A stretch of DNA of 64,000 bases from Mastigocoleus sp. MO_188.B34 (GTDB lineage: Bacteria; Cyanobacteriota; Cyanobacteriia; Cyanobacteriales; Nostocaceae): NCBI RefSeq assembly GCF_030065675.1, contig NZ_JASJDK010000021.1, forward strand, positions 1 to 64,000, given 5' to 3'. Below, in pieces: positions 40,201 to 49,341 of the stretch. Every line of letters starts with the position of its first letter. Position 1 is the stretch's first letter. The notes beneath the pieces were generated by a model, which was not told where the DNA came from, made no database searches, and saw only the letters and a program-made list of their open reading frames with translations. The translations under genes and the position numbers were made by a program.

Positions 40201-41619
40201 ATCCTGATTAGTTGATAACCTTTCTTCACAATCGCTCGCGGTATTCCCCACCCATTGATTGATAACGTTTTCTTCCAGGAAAGCTTGTCCTTCAGCTTGG
40301 ACTTTTTCAGCTTTACCTCGACGCAAACCCCGAATTACTGGGTTATGAACTAACCGACTCAAAGCATTATCAACCGCTAAATTCGCTTGGGAAGCAATCA
40401 GGGTTTTACCTCCCCGTAATGCTATCTGATAGCAAATTTCCACAATTACCGTCGTTTTACCGGTTCCCGGTGGTCCTTGAATTAAAACCATATCTGGTGC
40501 AGAAAGAACCGTTTCTACTGCAGCTATTTGGTCAAAATTAGAATTACTTTTTAATAAGTTTTGCGGTGAAAGCTTGACAATTGAATCGGGATTCCTAGCT
40601 TGAGTTGCATCAAATAAAAATTTACTTAAATTAGGATTTTGGGTTCTACCCAAACGTAAATGTTCTAAAGCTTTCTTCTTCTGATTAATTTGGTGAATAT
40701 CACCCGCAGCTTCAAAATATAAAAAACCCCGCGCCGGTAACTTATATAATCCTTCTCGGAGGCGATCAACTAAATCATCATCCAGCAAAACTTTAATTTT
40801 ATGGTTTTTCGCATCAATTGCGTCGATGCTACCTAACTTTTTCGTACCTTTCCTGGTTGCAATGTCACTCGCAGATCTGCATATCATTAAATCTTCCTGC
40901 TTGGACTTTTTGATCCGCAACCAAAATTCATCTTCACCCAAAGAAGTTTTGGGGGAACCGTCTAAAGTTGCAGATGCAGGATGAATAATAAAAGTGACTC
41001 GTCTAGATTTATAACTGTAATTATGATTGTCAAAAGGGACGCAAAATTGACGTGCTTTCGCAATTCGTTCTTCCATATCGAGAAAAACGCGCCAAACTTT
41101 TAACTGTTCAGAAGTCGGGACGTGTCTTTCACTCCATAAAGGTAAAGACTTAATTTTTGCAACCGTCGCGCGGGGTACCCCCAAACGGTTATTAGAAGCT
41201 AACTGCAAACAAAACGGTAAACAGAATCCATCAACCTTTCCCCTAGGTAAGTCTACCAACCGTGCATCTAATAACTTTAAACCACCACTACCATTATTTG
41301 AATTGATAGTAGCCTTTAGCCACAAAGTTTTTTTAAAATCTTCTAATGGTGAAGGTAAAGCAGAATTAGTATCGCTTGCAACCGTCAACTCCCAGATTTC
41401 TTCATCTGGATATCTTTGATTAATTTCTTGACGACGGACATAGAAAAGTGCACCAGAATTTCCCGTAACATCAGATAAAAAAGTCTCAGCCCGACCGATT
41501 ATATCCCTTGAAATGTGTCTATCGAAGGCATCTCGACCATCAAGTTCGCGAATTAAATTATTAATTGCTCGTTCCCCAGCAAACCTATAGCCCCAAGTTT
41601 GAGAATCACTGTTACCCAT
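37204..41619 (-). CDS. large superfamily 1 (UPF1/COG1112-like) helicase with coiled-coil insertion
   Basis: 1471 residues. Walker A GPPGTGKTT lies at about 380-388 and Walker B DVVIIDEVSKCTPPE at about 1175-1190; VGDHRQLPPML (motif III), QYRMHPQIMG, DIFQGMERPVIIVS and NVAFSRAQELLVVVG complete an SF1 helicase core of the UPF1/DNA2/COG1112 type. Nearly 800 residues rich in coiled coil separate motif I and motif II. The first 370 residues form an unassigned N-terminal domain. No HKD, HNH or PD-(D/E)xK nuclease motif was noticed. Such proteins act on DNA or RNA; some COG1112 helicases belong to antiphage systems (Mokosh), but here the nuclease partner is absent. Confidence 0.9.
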   Translation of the reverse strand: MGNSDSQTWGYRFAGERAINNLIRELDGRDAFDRHISRDIIGRAETFLSDVTGNSGALFYVRRQEINQRYPDEEIWELTVASDTNSALPSPLEDFKKTLWLKATINSNNGSGGLKLLDARLVDLPRGKVDGFCLPFCLQLASNNRLGVPRATVAKIKSLPLWSERHVPTSEQLKVWRVFLDMEERIAKARQFCVPFDNHNYSYKSRRVTFIIHPASATLDGSPKTSLGEDEFWLRIKKSKQEDLMICRSASDIATRKGTKKLGSIDAIDAKNHKIKVLLDDDLVDRLREGLYKLPARGFLYFEAAGDIHQINQKKKALEHLRLGRTQNPNLSKFLFDATQARNPDSIVKLSPQNLLKSNSNFDQIAAVETVLSAPDMVLIQGPPGTGKTTVIVEICYQIALRGGKTLIASQANLAVDNALSRLVHNPVIRGLRRGKAEKVQAEGQAFLEENVINQWVGNTASDCEERLSTNQDRVKVLQELLAPQERFGKYLQSESEWIHQQQEFQERKLQLEQACKQQEEIYQTAIAKTDKLESLLVGLKKIIKPASKMNWLTEEVVSFLPQLQPYAKGDSVVDQFIANIKTAIHDAGELSFTPPKCGAFGLAAWLKNTVAKEIESFPPAFSGANDAITVMSEVGVSVQNFRSASESANTLHQGYHKLLGEQQELAEKIRRTERRRSEIGFIIGAVRDWKANASQRLHKILNRCRQTGKPITEKVLELPSGLITIASSSRLSLVPIDYQVRKVDHLPNWQQLYNAFTYELEKGCINAKGKTSKFSEFMNRTLGEIPLVLIGEHRQQWQDLAEKFADYYRLKPPERQPLVREAGSLLIQLQAIYGESWNESNVNATLKQIVEELKESILANARECVFPLKAETEQYLENFQKQAQEVEIKLNNAKSQIDQLENDIETIREDSNIKLTQAVTFLQELSQKPELPKRLGLLVEEYINNQSYIWENPHHFSAEVAAWENNLNRLIKLIPDIDPLKTLKYIKNNLDTEVSNLKLESDRAKEELQISQNKITELEEQIQAQLPKDLAKERKWWQNLWKKISNNFNFQINFQPNTVIATQESNPKESNNTVITTQESNPKQPNNIELYNLDFLTKIKRQLEFWQKELQEKENYLNRYQNFVQDWIKKLRQPSQQDIEDLKQIYLDNANVVGITCVQAARGDFSREFPSFDVVIIDEVSKCTPPELLIPALKGKKIVLVGDHRQLPPMLRDDTIEDIAEEIGTTKDELKFIKESLFKTQFESADENIKRMLTIQYRMHPQIMGAINQFYQDKLSCGLPEPDSLRAHNLSGELLQANQHILWLKTPIDNDFNEKREGTSRINIKEVDAIEKLCEQLETAWSSKVQKSNEKKEIGIITFYGAQLRLIKDRIAAKKFPSLDIRTGTVDIFQGMERPVIIVSTVCNNFRGDIGFAKAPERVNVAFSRAQELLVVVGCYDLFTQQSGKVGSMYQEVARTVDKYGGLIDVSYVL

Positions 41620-41673
41620 ACATGCAAAAATTCGCTGTCACTGGAAAAGATATCATAAGTTGAGTAATGAGTC

Positions 41674-41701
41674 GTAGAGACGCGACATGTCGCGTCTGTA
41701 C
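41674..41701. repeat. 28-bp palindrome family, copy B (centre ACATGT, one mismatch)
   Basis: GTAGAGACGCGACA followed by TGTCGCGTCTGTAC. One mismatch breaks symmetry (CTGTAC instead of CTCTAC). Just upstream of the helicase gene. Confidence 0.88.
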
Positions 41702-41832
41702 AGAATTCAGAATTCAGAAGTCAGAAGTAAGGAGTCAGGAGTCAGAAGTCAGAAGTCAGAATTCAGGATTACCCATTACCAATTACCCATTAGCCATCAC
41801 CAATCACCAATTACCCATTACCAATTACCATT
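41702..41832. repeat. short tandem repeat block (GAAGTCA and TTACCCA heptamers)
   Basis: About seven copies of CAGAAGT/CAGGAGT heptamers, then about nine copies of ATTACCC/ACCAATT heptamers, between helicase and HAD genes. Confidence 0.88.
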
Positions 41833-41903
41833 AAAATTGACATAAATCGATATATACCGACTTTTTCTTAGATTTTTTTAACTTATTGGGGACTAATTTA
41901 TAT

Positions 41904-42635
41904 ATGGTAGACATTAAATGTGGAAATATCACCTTTACTAACATCGAGGCTATTTTATTCGATAAAAATGGTACTTTAGAAGATTCTGAAACATTTTTGC
42001 GTCACATTGCTCAAAAGTCAGCCCGAATTATCGACGCCAAAATCCCTGGGATTGGAGAACCATTATTAATGGCATTTGGGGTAGATGGAGGTAAACTCGA
42101 TCTAGCTGGTTTAATCGCAGTTGCAAGTCGTCAAGAAACTGAAGTTGCTGCAGCTGCATACATCGCTGAAACTGGAAGAGGATGGTTTGAGTCTTTGCAA
42201 ATTTCACGTCAAAGCTTGGATGAAGCGGAAAAATCTTTTGGTAATACCCATGCACCTTTGTTTCCTGGTGCTTTAGAACTACTGAAAAATCTATCAATCA
42301 CAGAACTAAAACTTGGTATTCTTTCTGCTGCTACAACCGAAGAAGTACAAGGGTTTATTAATTATCATCAGTTGAATGATTATATGCAATTGGGAATGGG
42401 AGTAGATGGAAATATTTCCAAACCAGACCCCAGATTATTTTTGCAAGCTTGTGAATCTTTGGGAGTAGAACCGAGTAAGACTCTAATGGTAGGGGATTCG
42501 GTAGGCGATATGCAAATGGCGAAGAATGGTAAAGCTAACGGTTGTGTCGGTATTACTTGGATCGGGAGAAATGATAATGTCAAAGGTGCAGATGTAGTGA
42601 TTAATAAACTGGAGGAAATTCAGGTAGAAGCATAG
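41904..42635 (+). CDS. HAD-superfamily hydrolase with altered motif I
   Basis: 243 residues from the ATG at 41904; an in-frame TTG at 41886 would add six residues. Motif I reads LFDKNGTLEDS, so the nucleophile Asp20 is present but the usual second Asp (acid/base) is Asn22. Motif II (LGILSAATTEE), motif III Lys in SKPDPRLF and motif IV MVGDSVGDMQMA are intact. This is the phosphoglycolate phosphatase/beta-phosphoglucomutase-like subgroup. An Asn at this position is found in some HAD proteins with lower or changed activity. Substrate unknown. Confidence 0.88.
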   Translation: MVDIKCGNITFTNIEAILFDKNGTLEDSETFLRHIAQKSARIIDAKIPGIGEPLLMAFGVDGGKLDLAGLIAVASRQETEVAAAAYIAETGRGWFESLQISRQSLDEAEKSFGNTHAPLFPGALELLKNLSITELKLGILSAATTEEVQGFINYHQLNDYMQLGMGVDGNISKPDPRLFLQACESLGVEPSKTLMVGDSVGDMQMAKNGKANGCVGITWIGRNDNVKGADVVINKLEEIQVEA

Positions 42636-42689
42636 GTAAAAAGTAAAAAGTAAAAAGTAAAAAGTAAAAAGTAAGAAGTAAGAAGTAAT
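42636..42689. repeat. short tandem repeat GTAAAAA/GTAAGAA
   Basis: Seven or more heptamers directly after the HAD stop codon, followed by ATTACC-type units at 42720-42745. Confidence 0.88.
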
Positions 42690-42812
42690 AATTTTTTATA
42701 TTCTTATTTGTTGCTTATTCTACCAATTACCCATTACCAATTACCATAAACAGTTGTCGATATTCAGACCAATGAGTTAATGAATCAAAATATAATTTAA
42801 AACTTATCTAAC

Positions 42813-43289
42813 TCACACATCAATAACTTCCAGTCGAACCCAAGTTTTCGGTCCAACAACTCCATCTATAGTTAAATCATAGTGTTTTTGAAATTTCTTC
42901 ACTTCTTTCTCTGTCGCAACACCAAATATTCCATCAACAACTACGGGACCCAAACCAATACCATTTAAACGTCGTTGGAGATATTCAACATCTTCACCTG
43001 TGCTACCAAGACGTATAGTAGGAGGAAATATTAGGTCATTTTCATCAATATCAATCGTATCTAATACTGCCCAAGTTTGAGAACCTACAATTCCATCTAC
43101 AGTCAAACCATATTGCTTTTGAAAAACAGTCACAGCTTCTTGTGTTGCTCGACCAAATATACCATCAACGACTAAAGTGTTATCAGCAACAGTACCATTC
43201 AAAACTTTTTGTAAATCCTTAACGTCATCACCAGTACTACCAAGGGTGAGAGTAGGACGAACGATTGTGGTTTGAGTTGCGTAAGACAT
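42813..43289 (-). CDS. double peptidoglycan-binding domain protein
   Basis: 158 residues made of two copies of the PG_binding_1 domain (about 12-70 and 88-155). Each shows LGSTGDDV or LGSTGEDV, then VDGIFG(R/V)AT, VFQK(Q/H)Y or KFQKHY, and DG(I/V)VGSQTW or VGPKTW. No signal peptide or catalytic domain is visible, so it may be a cytoplasmic or co-secreted binding protein, or part of a phage-like structure. The two domains are similar, from an internal duplication. Confidence 0.9.
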   Translation of the reverse strand: MSYATQTTIVRPTLTLGSTGDDVKDLQKVLNGTVADNTLVVDGIFGRATQEAVTVFQKQYGLTVDGIVGSQTWAVLDTIDIDENDLIFPPTIRLGSTGEDVEYLQRRLNGIGLGPVVVDGIFGVATEKEVKKFQKHYDLTIDGVVGPKTWVRLEVIDV

Positions 43290-43512
43290 AATTTTTGAAT
43301 TCCTTTAACTGGATGTTTGTGTGTTTTCGATATGTTGCATTTCCTGTATATTTATCCAAATCGAACAGTAAATATTACGTATTTTTAGCTAGGATAAGTG
43401 TCAGAATAATATTTGTCACATAGTAAAATGCTACTGATAAACATATTTTTTGGAATATCAGTAGACGATTTTAAAATTGTCACAAATTAAACGATAGTGA
43501 GGTGATTGTTAA
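43290..43512. other. intergenic region
   Basis: Short AT-rich space between the divergent peptidoglycan-binding gene and the xisI fragment; nothing recognised. Confidence 0.3.
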
Positions 43513-43689
43513 ATGGCTAAAATAGAGGAATATAGACAGCATATAAAAGAATTACTTGTAGCATATAGTCAATATACAAAATCTAATAGCGAAGTAGAAG
43601 CGCAGACAATTTTTGATGCAGAAAACAACCACTATAGTCACAACTCTCAGCAAGACTTAAATCTACTGAAAATTTTACCAATACTATAA
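43513..43689 (+). pseudogene. truncated xisI-like gene
   Basis: 58 codons from an ATG. The first 38 residues (MAKIEEYRQHIKELLVAYSQ ... EVEAQTIFDAENNHY) match the N-terminal part of XisI proteins, which accompany XisH in excision of the fdxN element and occur in many copies in Nostocales. Normal XisI is about 110 residues and continues with DVGW-type sequence after the Tyr; here the frame runs into unrelated residues and stops. So this is a remnant. No xisH is beside it. Confidence 0.7.
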
Positions 43690-43777
43690 TACTAAAAGCA
43701 TCTACAAGATTTACCGCCTGAGTTCCGGTCTATTAGGGATTTCCAAAAATAATTAACATCATAATTTGAAGCTGTAG

Positions 43778-43797
43778 GGGCGCACCGACGTGCGCCC
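43778..43797. repeat. 20-bp palindromic repeat, copy 2
   Basis: GGGCGCACCGACGTGCGCCC, the exact reverse complement of the copy at 36049-36068. Confidence 0.8.
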
Positions 43798-43967
43798 TAT
43801 CGAATGGTATGGTTTTTTATGAGTTTTTCTATATACATGTTAAGTTGAGCAACAACTTCATCGGGTAGGTCGAAGGTAACTTGCATATTTTGGAGATTTT
43901 TATTCTTCAGTATACAACCGATATTTTTTGTTTGTTTAGATTACCCTCACTAAACCCGAAAAACCTT

Positions 43968-43995
43968 GTAGAGACGCGCCATGGCGCGTCTCTAC
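43968..43995. repeat. 28-bp palindrome family, copy C (centre CCATGG)
   Basis: Identical to copy A at 37127-37154 and flanked by the same words (AACCCGAAA before, ACAT after). Located after the chlN stop codon. Confidence 0.9.
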
Positions 43996-44078
43996 ATTTG
44001 AAATATGGTGTGTTTCTACATTTGAAACAACCTTAAATTGTCAGTTGGTTTAATTTAAACTAATTTAAATCCAAATTC

Positions 44079-45521
<1,443 letters not shown>

Positions 45522-45851
45522 TCAGGATTTAAGAATTCAAGATTTAAGAATTCAGGATTTAAGAGTCAAAATATTTTGTAGATTTATCGCACTAAGTAAT
45601 TAGGTTCGGACATTGATTAAAACTGCAAACTATAATTAATAAACTTTTGACTTCTTACTTATGTCCTACGGACACGCAATAACTATAGCTGCGCTACCTG
45701 CGGATCCGTTACGCTTCGCTAGGCGCTAATGAATTTTGACTTGTGTATAGCGCTATACAGGAATTTTCATTTCAATCACATATTTAGATTCCCAAATGTA
45801 CAGACGCGAAATTTCGCGTCTCTACAGTAAAACCCCTAAATTTAATAGCAC
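45522..45851. other. DUF5331-chlN gap with palindromic repeats
   Basis: 330 bases inside the likely chl transcription unit. Contains AATTCAGGATTTAAG tandem units (45530-45562), several REP-like GC-richer palindromes (45660-45755) and copy D of the 28-bp palindrome at 45798-45825. No gene. Confidence 0.6.
45798..45825. repeat. 28-bp palindrome family, copy D (centre AAATTT)
   Basis: GTACAGACGCGAAA followed by TTTCGCGTCTCTAC; same arms as the other copies apart from one position, but with the central six bases changed to another palindromic word. Confidence 0.88.
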
Positions 45852-46652
45852 TTAAGTGTCAGGAAAAAGGTTAGCGATTTCCGTATCGTCAAATGCATTT
45901 CCCGGCTCATTTTCTCCCGACTGCTCTTCATTATGTGCGCCATCGGGAACTGAAGATTCTTCTCCCCAGACATCCATTAATACATTGCTGAACTCATGGG
46001 AATCATCATCAGTATCGAGATTTTCTAGGGTTTCTTCGTTGTGGTTTCCGAGGATTTGGGTATCTGCGTCAAAGGAAATCTCCCCAAATTCATCGCCGGA
46101 TTCACCATTATTGAATCCTTGGGAACGATGGCGATCTTGGGTATCTTCATACCCATCAGCTTCACCCACCGGTTCGTGTTCTCCCATTACCGCTTCAACA
46201 TAGGAAACACCATCCCCAGACATTTCCGTGGAATGTCCTTTGGCGAGAAATTCTTTCGCAACCATGATTTCGCGATCGAATTCATCTACAGGTTCTTCCC
46301 CCATTTCACCTCGAGTTGCGATCGCAGAACCATCACCATCAACTTCGTCGGTTTCCACCGGAGGAATAATACGGTTACCAAGAGCCATTTCTGGGTCGAA
46401 ATGCAAATCTAAAACTTCAATTAAAGTATCAGCATCGGCATTCAACTTAGAGAAAGGAAGCATTAACTGCGCTAATTTTGGCTCTAAGGCGTTTGCAACT
46501 CCCAGGATGAGGTATGAAGGTGGTCGCTTACCTCCATCGGGTGTATAAACCGATTCTACCTGCATATGCAGGGTAATCCAGTCACGATTGGTTTGGTAAA
46601 AATTTAACCACTTTTGTCGTAAAGAATCAGTAAAACTGTAAAAAAATGCCAT
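45852..46652 (-). CDS. DUF5331-family protein between chlL and chlN
   Basis: 266 residues from the ATG at 46652, giving MAFFYSFTDSLRQKWLNFYQ, the usual start; an earlier in-frame Met would overlap the chlL stop. The first 90 residues are the DUF5331 domain typical of this position in cyanobacterial chl clusters; the rest is strongly acidic and low in complexity (runs of Glu, Asp, Gly, Asn), probably disordered. The role is unknown, but the conserved place between chlL and chlN suggests a part in dark chlorophyll synthesis or its regulation. Confidence 0.88.
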   Translation of the reverse strand: MAFFYSFTDSLRQKWLNFYQTNRDWITLHMQVESVYTPDGGKRPPSYLILGVANALEPKLAQLMLPFSKLNADADTLIEVLDLHFDPEMALGNRIIPPVETDEVDGDGSAIATRGEMGEEPVDEFDREIMVAKEFLAKGHSTEMSGDGVSYVEAVMGEHEPVGEADGYEDTQDRHRSQGFNNGESGDEFGEISFDADTQILGNHNEETLENLDTDDDSHEFSNVLMDVWGEESSVPDGAHNEEQSGENEPGNAFDDTEIANLFPDT

Positions 46653-46683
46653 ACGCCTCATCCTAAGAAATAGAATTAATGTT

Positions 46684-47550
46684 TTATACAATCATTAAGT
46701 CTAATTCCTCTTCCGGATTAGTGACCTGTGGTTTACTCGGATTTAGGTAAAAATCTGACAACAATGCAAATAAATCTCGATCTTGAGCATCCTTAGGAAC
46801 TACTCCTTCCGGGCGTGCCAGGATTTGATCGGCAATATTTAAATAATAATCACAAACATAATTTAAGGATTCTTCGGACTCCGCCATTTCAAATAAGGTC
46901 TTTCCCTTCACTCTGGAAACACGGATATCTTCAATTAAAGGTAATACTTCTAATACTGGCATAGGTACGGCTTCTACGTACTTATTAATTAAATCTCGTT
47001 TAGAAGTGCGGTTACCAATTAGACCAGCTAATCGTAAGGGGTGAGTACGTGCTTTTTCTTTCACAGAAGCTGCGATCCGGTTAGCTGCAAACAAAGCATC
47101 AAAGCCGTTATCAGTAACAATCATGCAGTAATCGGCATAGTTCAAAGGTGCAGCAAAACCACCACAAACCACATCCCCTAAAACATCAAACAAAATTACA
47201 TCATACTCATCAAAAGCATTTAATTCCTTGAGTAATTTTACTGTTTCGCCAACTACGTAACCTCCGCAGCCAGCACCAGCGGGGGGACCACCAGCCTCAA
47301 CACAGTCTACTCCGCCATAACCCTTATAAATTACATCTTCGGGCCAAATGTCTTCGTAGTGATAGTCCTTTTCTTGCAGGGTATCGATAATTGTTGGAAT
47401 TAAAAACCCAGTGAGAGTGAAGGTGCTGTCATGTTTGGGGTCGCAACCAATTTGTAGGACTTTTTTGCCACGTTTAGCTAAAGCGACCGATATATTACAG
47501 CTTGTAGTTGATTTACCGATACCACCTTTTCCGTAAACTGCTAGTTTCAC
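46684..47550 (-). CDS. chlL: light-independent protochlorophyllide reductase iron-sulfur ATP-binding protein
   Basis: 288 residues, NifH-like. [19 protein letters not shown] is the P-loop, [10 protein letters not shown] the switch region, and two cysteines ([11 protein letters not shown] and [11 protein letters not shown]) hold the 4Fe-4S cluster between the two subunits of the homodimer. It delivers electrons to ChlN-ChlB in an ATP-dependent manner and is oxygen-sensitive. First gene of the chlL-DUF5331-chlN unit. Confidence 0.98.
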   Translation of the reverse strand: MKLAVYGKGGIGKSTTSCNISVALAKRGKKVLQIGCDPKHDSTFTLTGFLIPTIIDTLQEKDYHYEDIWPEDVIYKGYGGVDCVEAGGPPAGAGCGGYVVGETVKLLKELNAFDEYDVILFDVLGDVVCGGFAAPLNYADYCMIVTDNGFDALFAANRIAASVKEKARTHPLRLAGLIGNRTSKRDLINKYVEAVPMPVLEVLPLIEDIRVSRVKGKTLFEMAESEESLNYVCDYYLNIADQILARPEGVVPKDAQDRDLFALLSDFYLNPSKPQVTNPEEELDLMIV

Positions 47551-47937
47551 CTTACTTTGCCTCTTACTGTTGTTTTTTATATCAGTTAGTTGTCGGTTAA
47601 CAGTTACCAGTTACCAGTTAACAGTTAACAGTTTTTTTCGTTAGCTGTTTGTTGTTGTCTATTCGATAGTTTTCAACTTACAACGAAAATAAAGGTCTTT
47701 AATCGACATTTAGGGTATTAAAAGGGTAAATAGTGATTTTAAAGGTATCATGCACAACTATTTTGTTTGTTCATGCTTTATATACATTTAATATTCTTCA
47801 AAAATATATTTTATGTTTGACTTATATAAAAATAGTTACAAAATAAAAATAATATATAAAAAATTTCCCTGTGATTTAAGCTTTTCAGTGGGCTTTAAAT
47901 AACCTCTGGGAACTTAATGACTTATGGGAAAAGCATG

Positions 47938-47999
47938 TTTGTTTGTAGTTGCGCTTTAGCGCAAAAATTTGCCTATGGCGCTGAAGTGCAACTACGAAC
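47938..47999 (-). repeat. dispersed palindromic repeat, copy 2
   Basis: TTTGTTTGTAGTTGCGCTTT ... GCCTATGGCGCTGAAGTGC; its reverse complement shares most of its sequence with 21154-21203. Confidence 0.65.
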
Positions 48000-48268
48000 T
48001 CGATCATAATCAGTACTCAAAATCTAGAATTTGATGACTTGCAATGAGTGTGATTACGATGCGAATGCTCATGCACTTTGTGCTTATCGCAATTAATTTA
48101 AAAAATCATAAAAAATAAAAACCCAGTTGCGACAATAAATCCCATCTACTCGGCGTAATAAGTTGGGGGTTTATGCTCACACAATGTAAAAAAATATAAC
48201 TTTTGCGGAAAATTCTCAAAACTTAACGAATAGTCGTCAATACTCCAAGGTCTAACCCCTACATAATC

Positions 48269-48369
48269 CAATACAGTTCAGATAAGCCTAAATTTCTTGG
48301 TAGAGACGCGACATGTCGCGTCTCTACAGTGGTATTTGTTTTAAAAAAAGTTTTAACTGAACTGTATTG
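48269..48369. repeat. 101-bp MITE-like element with 13-bp terminal inverted repeats around a 28-bp palindrome
   Basis: Begins CAATACAGTTCAG and ends CTGAACTGTATTG. In the middle, at 48300-48327, is copy E of the 28-bp palindrome (centre ACATGT, perfect). So the palindrome is nested in a larger mobile-looking element. A degenerate right half occurs at 21081-21138. Confidence 0.82.
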
Positions 48370-48432
48370 CTACATAACCTCCCAAGAGATCTAACCCCCA
48401 CCTAACCTCCCCCGAGGAAGGAATAATCTAGC

Positions 48433-48675
48433 CTAATCCCCTCCATGCATTTCTTGTAACGATAACCAACCTGCTTCCCATTGAGAACGGTCTTTGAGTA
48501 ATTGTGCATTAATCCAAAAACGTACTTTGGGATCGCAAGCTGCAACCATTTCGGCGTAAACCCATTTACTTTGATTTTTGCGGTTAATGACTCGAAAGTG
48601 TCGCCATCCATCTATTTTTTTCTGCGATGTCCATTTTGAGTTGAGTAGATGAGGATATTTTTGTTTTTTCGGCAT
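48433..48675 (-). CDS. Trp-rich small protein (TIGR02450 family)
   Basis: 80 residues from the ATG giving MPKKQKYPHLLNSKWTSQKK; a longer frame exists but the family starts here. Features: SKWTS, DGWRHF, SKWVYAEMVAACD and WINAQLLKDRSQWEAGWLSL, six Trp in 80 residues. Widespread in cyanobacteria and some proteobacteria; function unknown. Confidence 0.88.
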   Translation of the reverse strand: MPKKQKYPHLLNSKWTSQKKIDGWRHFRVINRKNQSKWVYAEMVAACDPKVRFWINAQLLKDRSQWEAGWLSLQEMHGGD

Positions 48676-49066
48676 TGTTGGGGATTGGGGATTGGCGACT
48701 GTCAATTGGCTATTGGGTAATATATTTGACTTTAAATAGGAAATTTTCAAATATTGACCGAAGATGGTTGCAAGTATCAAATAATTAGGTAAAACATTTC
48801 TTGAAAGGCATATATCTAAATCAAAAGTTCTAAATCAATAATCCAAACAACCAGCTTAGAATTTAAAATTAAGATTTTATTTAGATTTGAAATCTATAAT
48901 TTATGTTTATGTCCAACGTGAATTAAATTGAGCCTTGTAATAAGGGTTTTAAGAAACGCTATAAATCAATCATATTTGTGATTATTTGCACGAATTAACG
49001 TTATTTCAGCTTCGAATTCACACAACACATAATTTTAATTTTTTTATTCCTTACTCATTACTCCTT
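48676..49066. other. intergenic region
   Basis: About 390 AT-rich bases with a short GATTGGGGATTGG repeat at its start. No gene seen. Confidence 0.4.
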
Positions 49067-49167
49067 AGGAATGAGAGTTTAATAACCTGTAATTCTGAAA
49101 TTTGGAGTGGTGCGTTACGCGATGCTAACAGCACCCTACTTTTGTACTTTATTTAATTCACATTCCT
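49067..49167. mobile_element. 101-bp MITE-like repeat, copy 1
   Basis: Starts AGGAATGAGAGTTTAATAAC, contains GGTGCGTTACGCGATGCTAA and ends CATTCCT, so AGGAATG/CATTCCT are short terminal inverted repeats. A second copy of identical length is at 53305-53405 with only a few mismatches. No coding capacity. Confidence 0.85.
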
Positions 49168-49213
49168 TACTCATTACTTACTTACTTATTACTTATTACT
49201 TATTACTCCTTAC
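49168..49213. repeat. short tandem repeat TTACTTA/TTACTCA
   Basis: Six or more ACTTATT-type heptamers directly after the MITE-like element. Confidence 0.85.
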
Positions 49214-49341
49214 TATAAGTTGAGATTTATTAAGAAGTCTATTTCAAAATGCACCTGGAGCGCAAGGCTCGCAAGCACCGCAGGCGCATATCATGGAGGA
49301 TTTTTTAATTGTGACTATAGTCACTCCCCACCAATATTTCT

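Larger units (their letters stand above)
43690..44078. other. repeat-rich region downstream of chlN
   Basis: Holds the second copy of the 20-bp palindrome (43778-43797) and copy C of the 28-bp palindrome (43968-43995). A minus-strand frame at 43800-43890 (beginning MQVTFDLPDEVVAQLN) may be the N-terminal end of a small antitoxin-like protein that ends within the repeat; too short to call firmly. Confidence 0.5.
47551..48432. other. repeat-rich region upstream of chlL
   Basis: About 880 bases with no gene. Holds AACAGTTACCAGTT tandem units (47595-47632), a palindromic repeat (47938-47999), and the 101-bp inverted-repeat element at 48269-48369. The chlL promoter lies in its first part. Confidence 0.6.

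Noticed and set aside
37204-41619. Nuclease domain (PLD/HKD or PD-(D/E)xK) in the helicase, which would make it a Mokosh-type protein
   Set aside because: No HxK-type or PD-(D/E)xK motif was visible at the C-terminus, which ends directly after the helicase core.
45856-46548. Plus-strand open frames opposite the DUF5331 gene
   Set aside because: They mirror the low-complexity acidic coding region on the other strand (Ser/Pro-rich shadow products).
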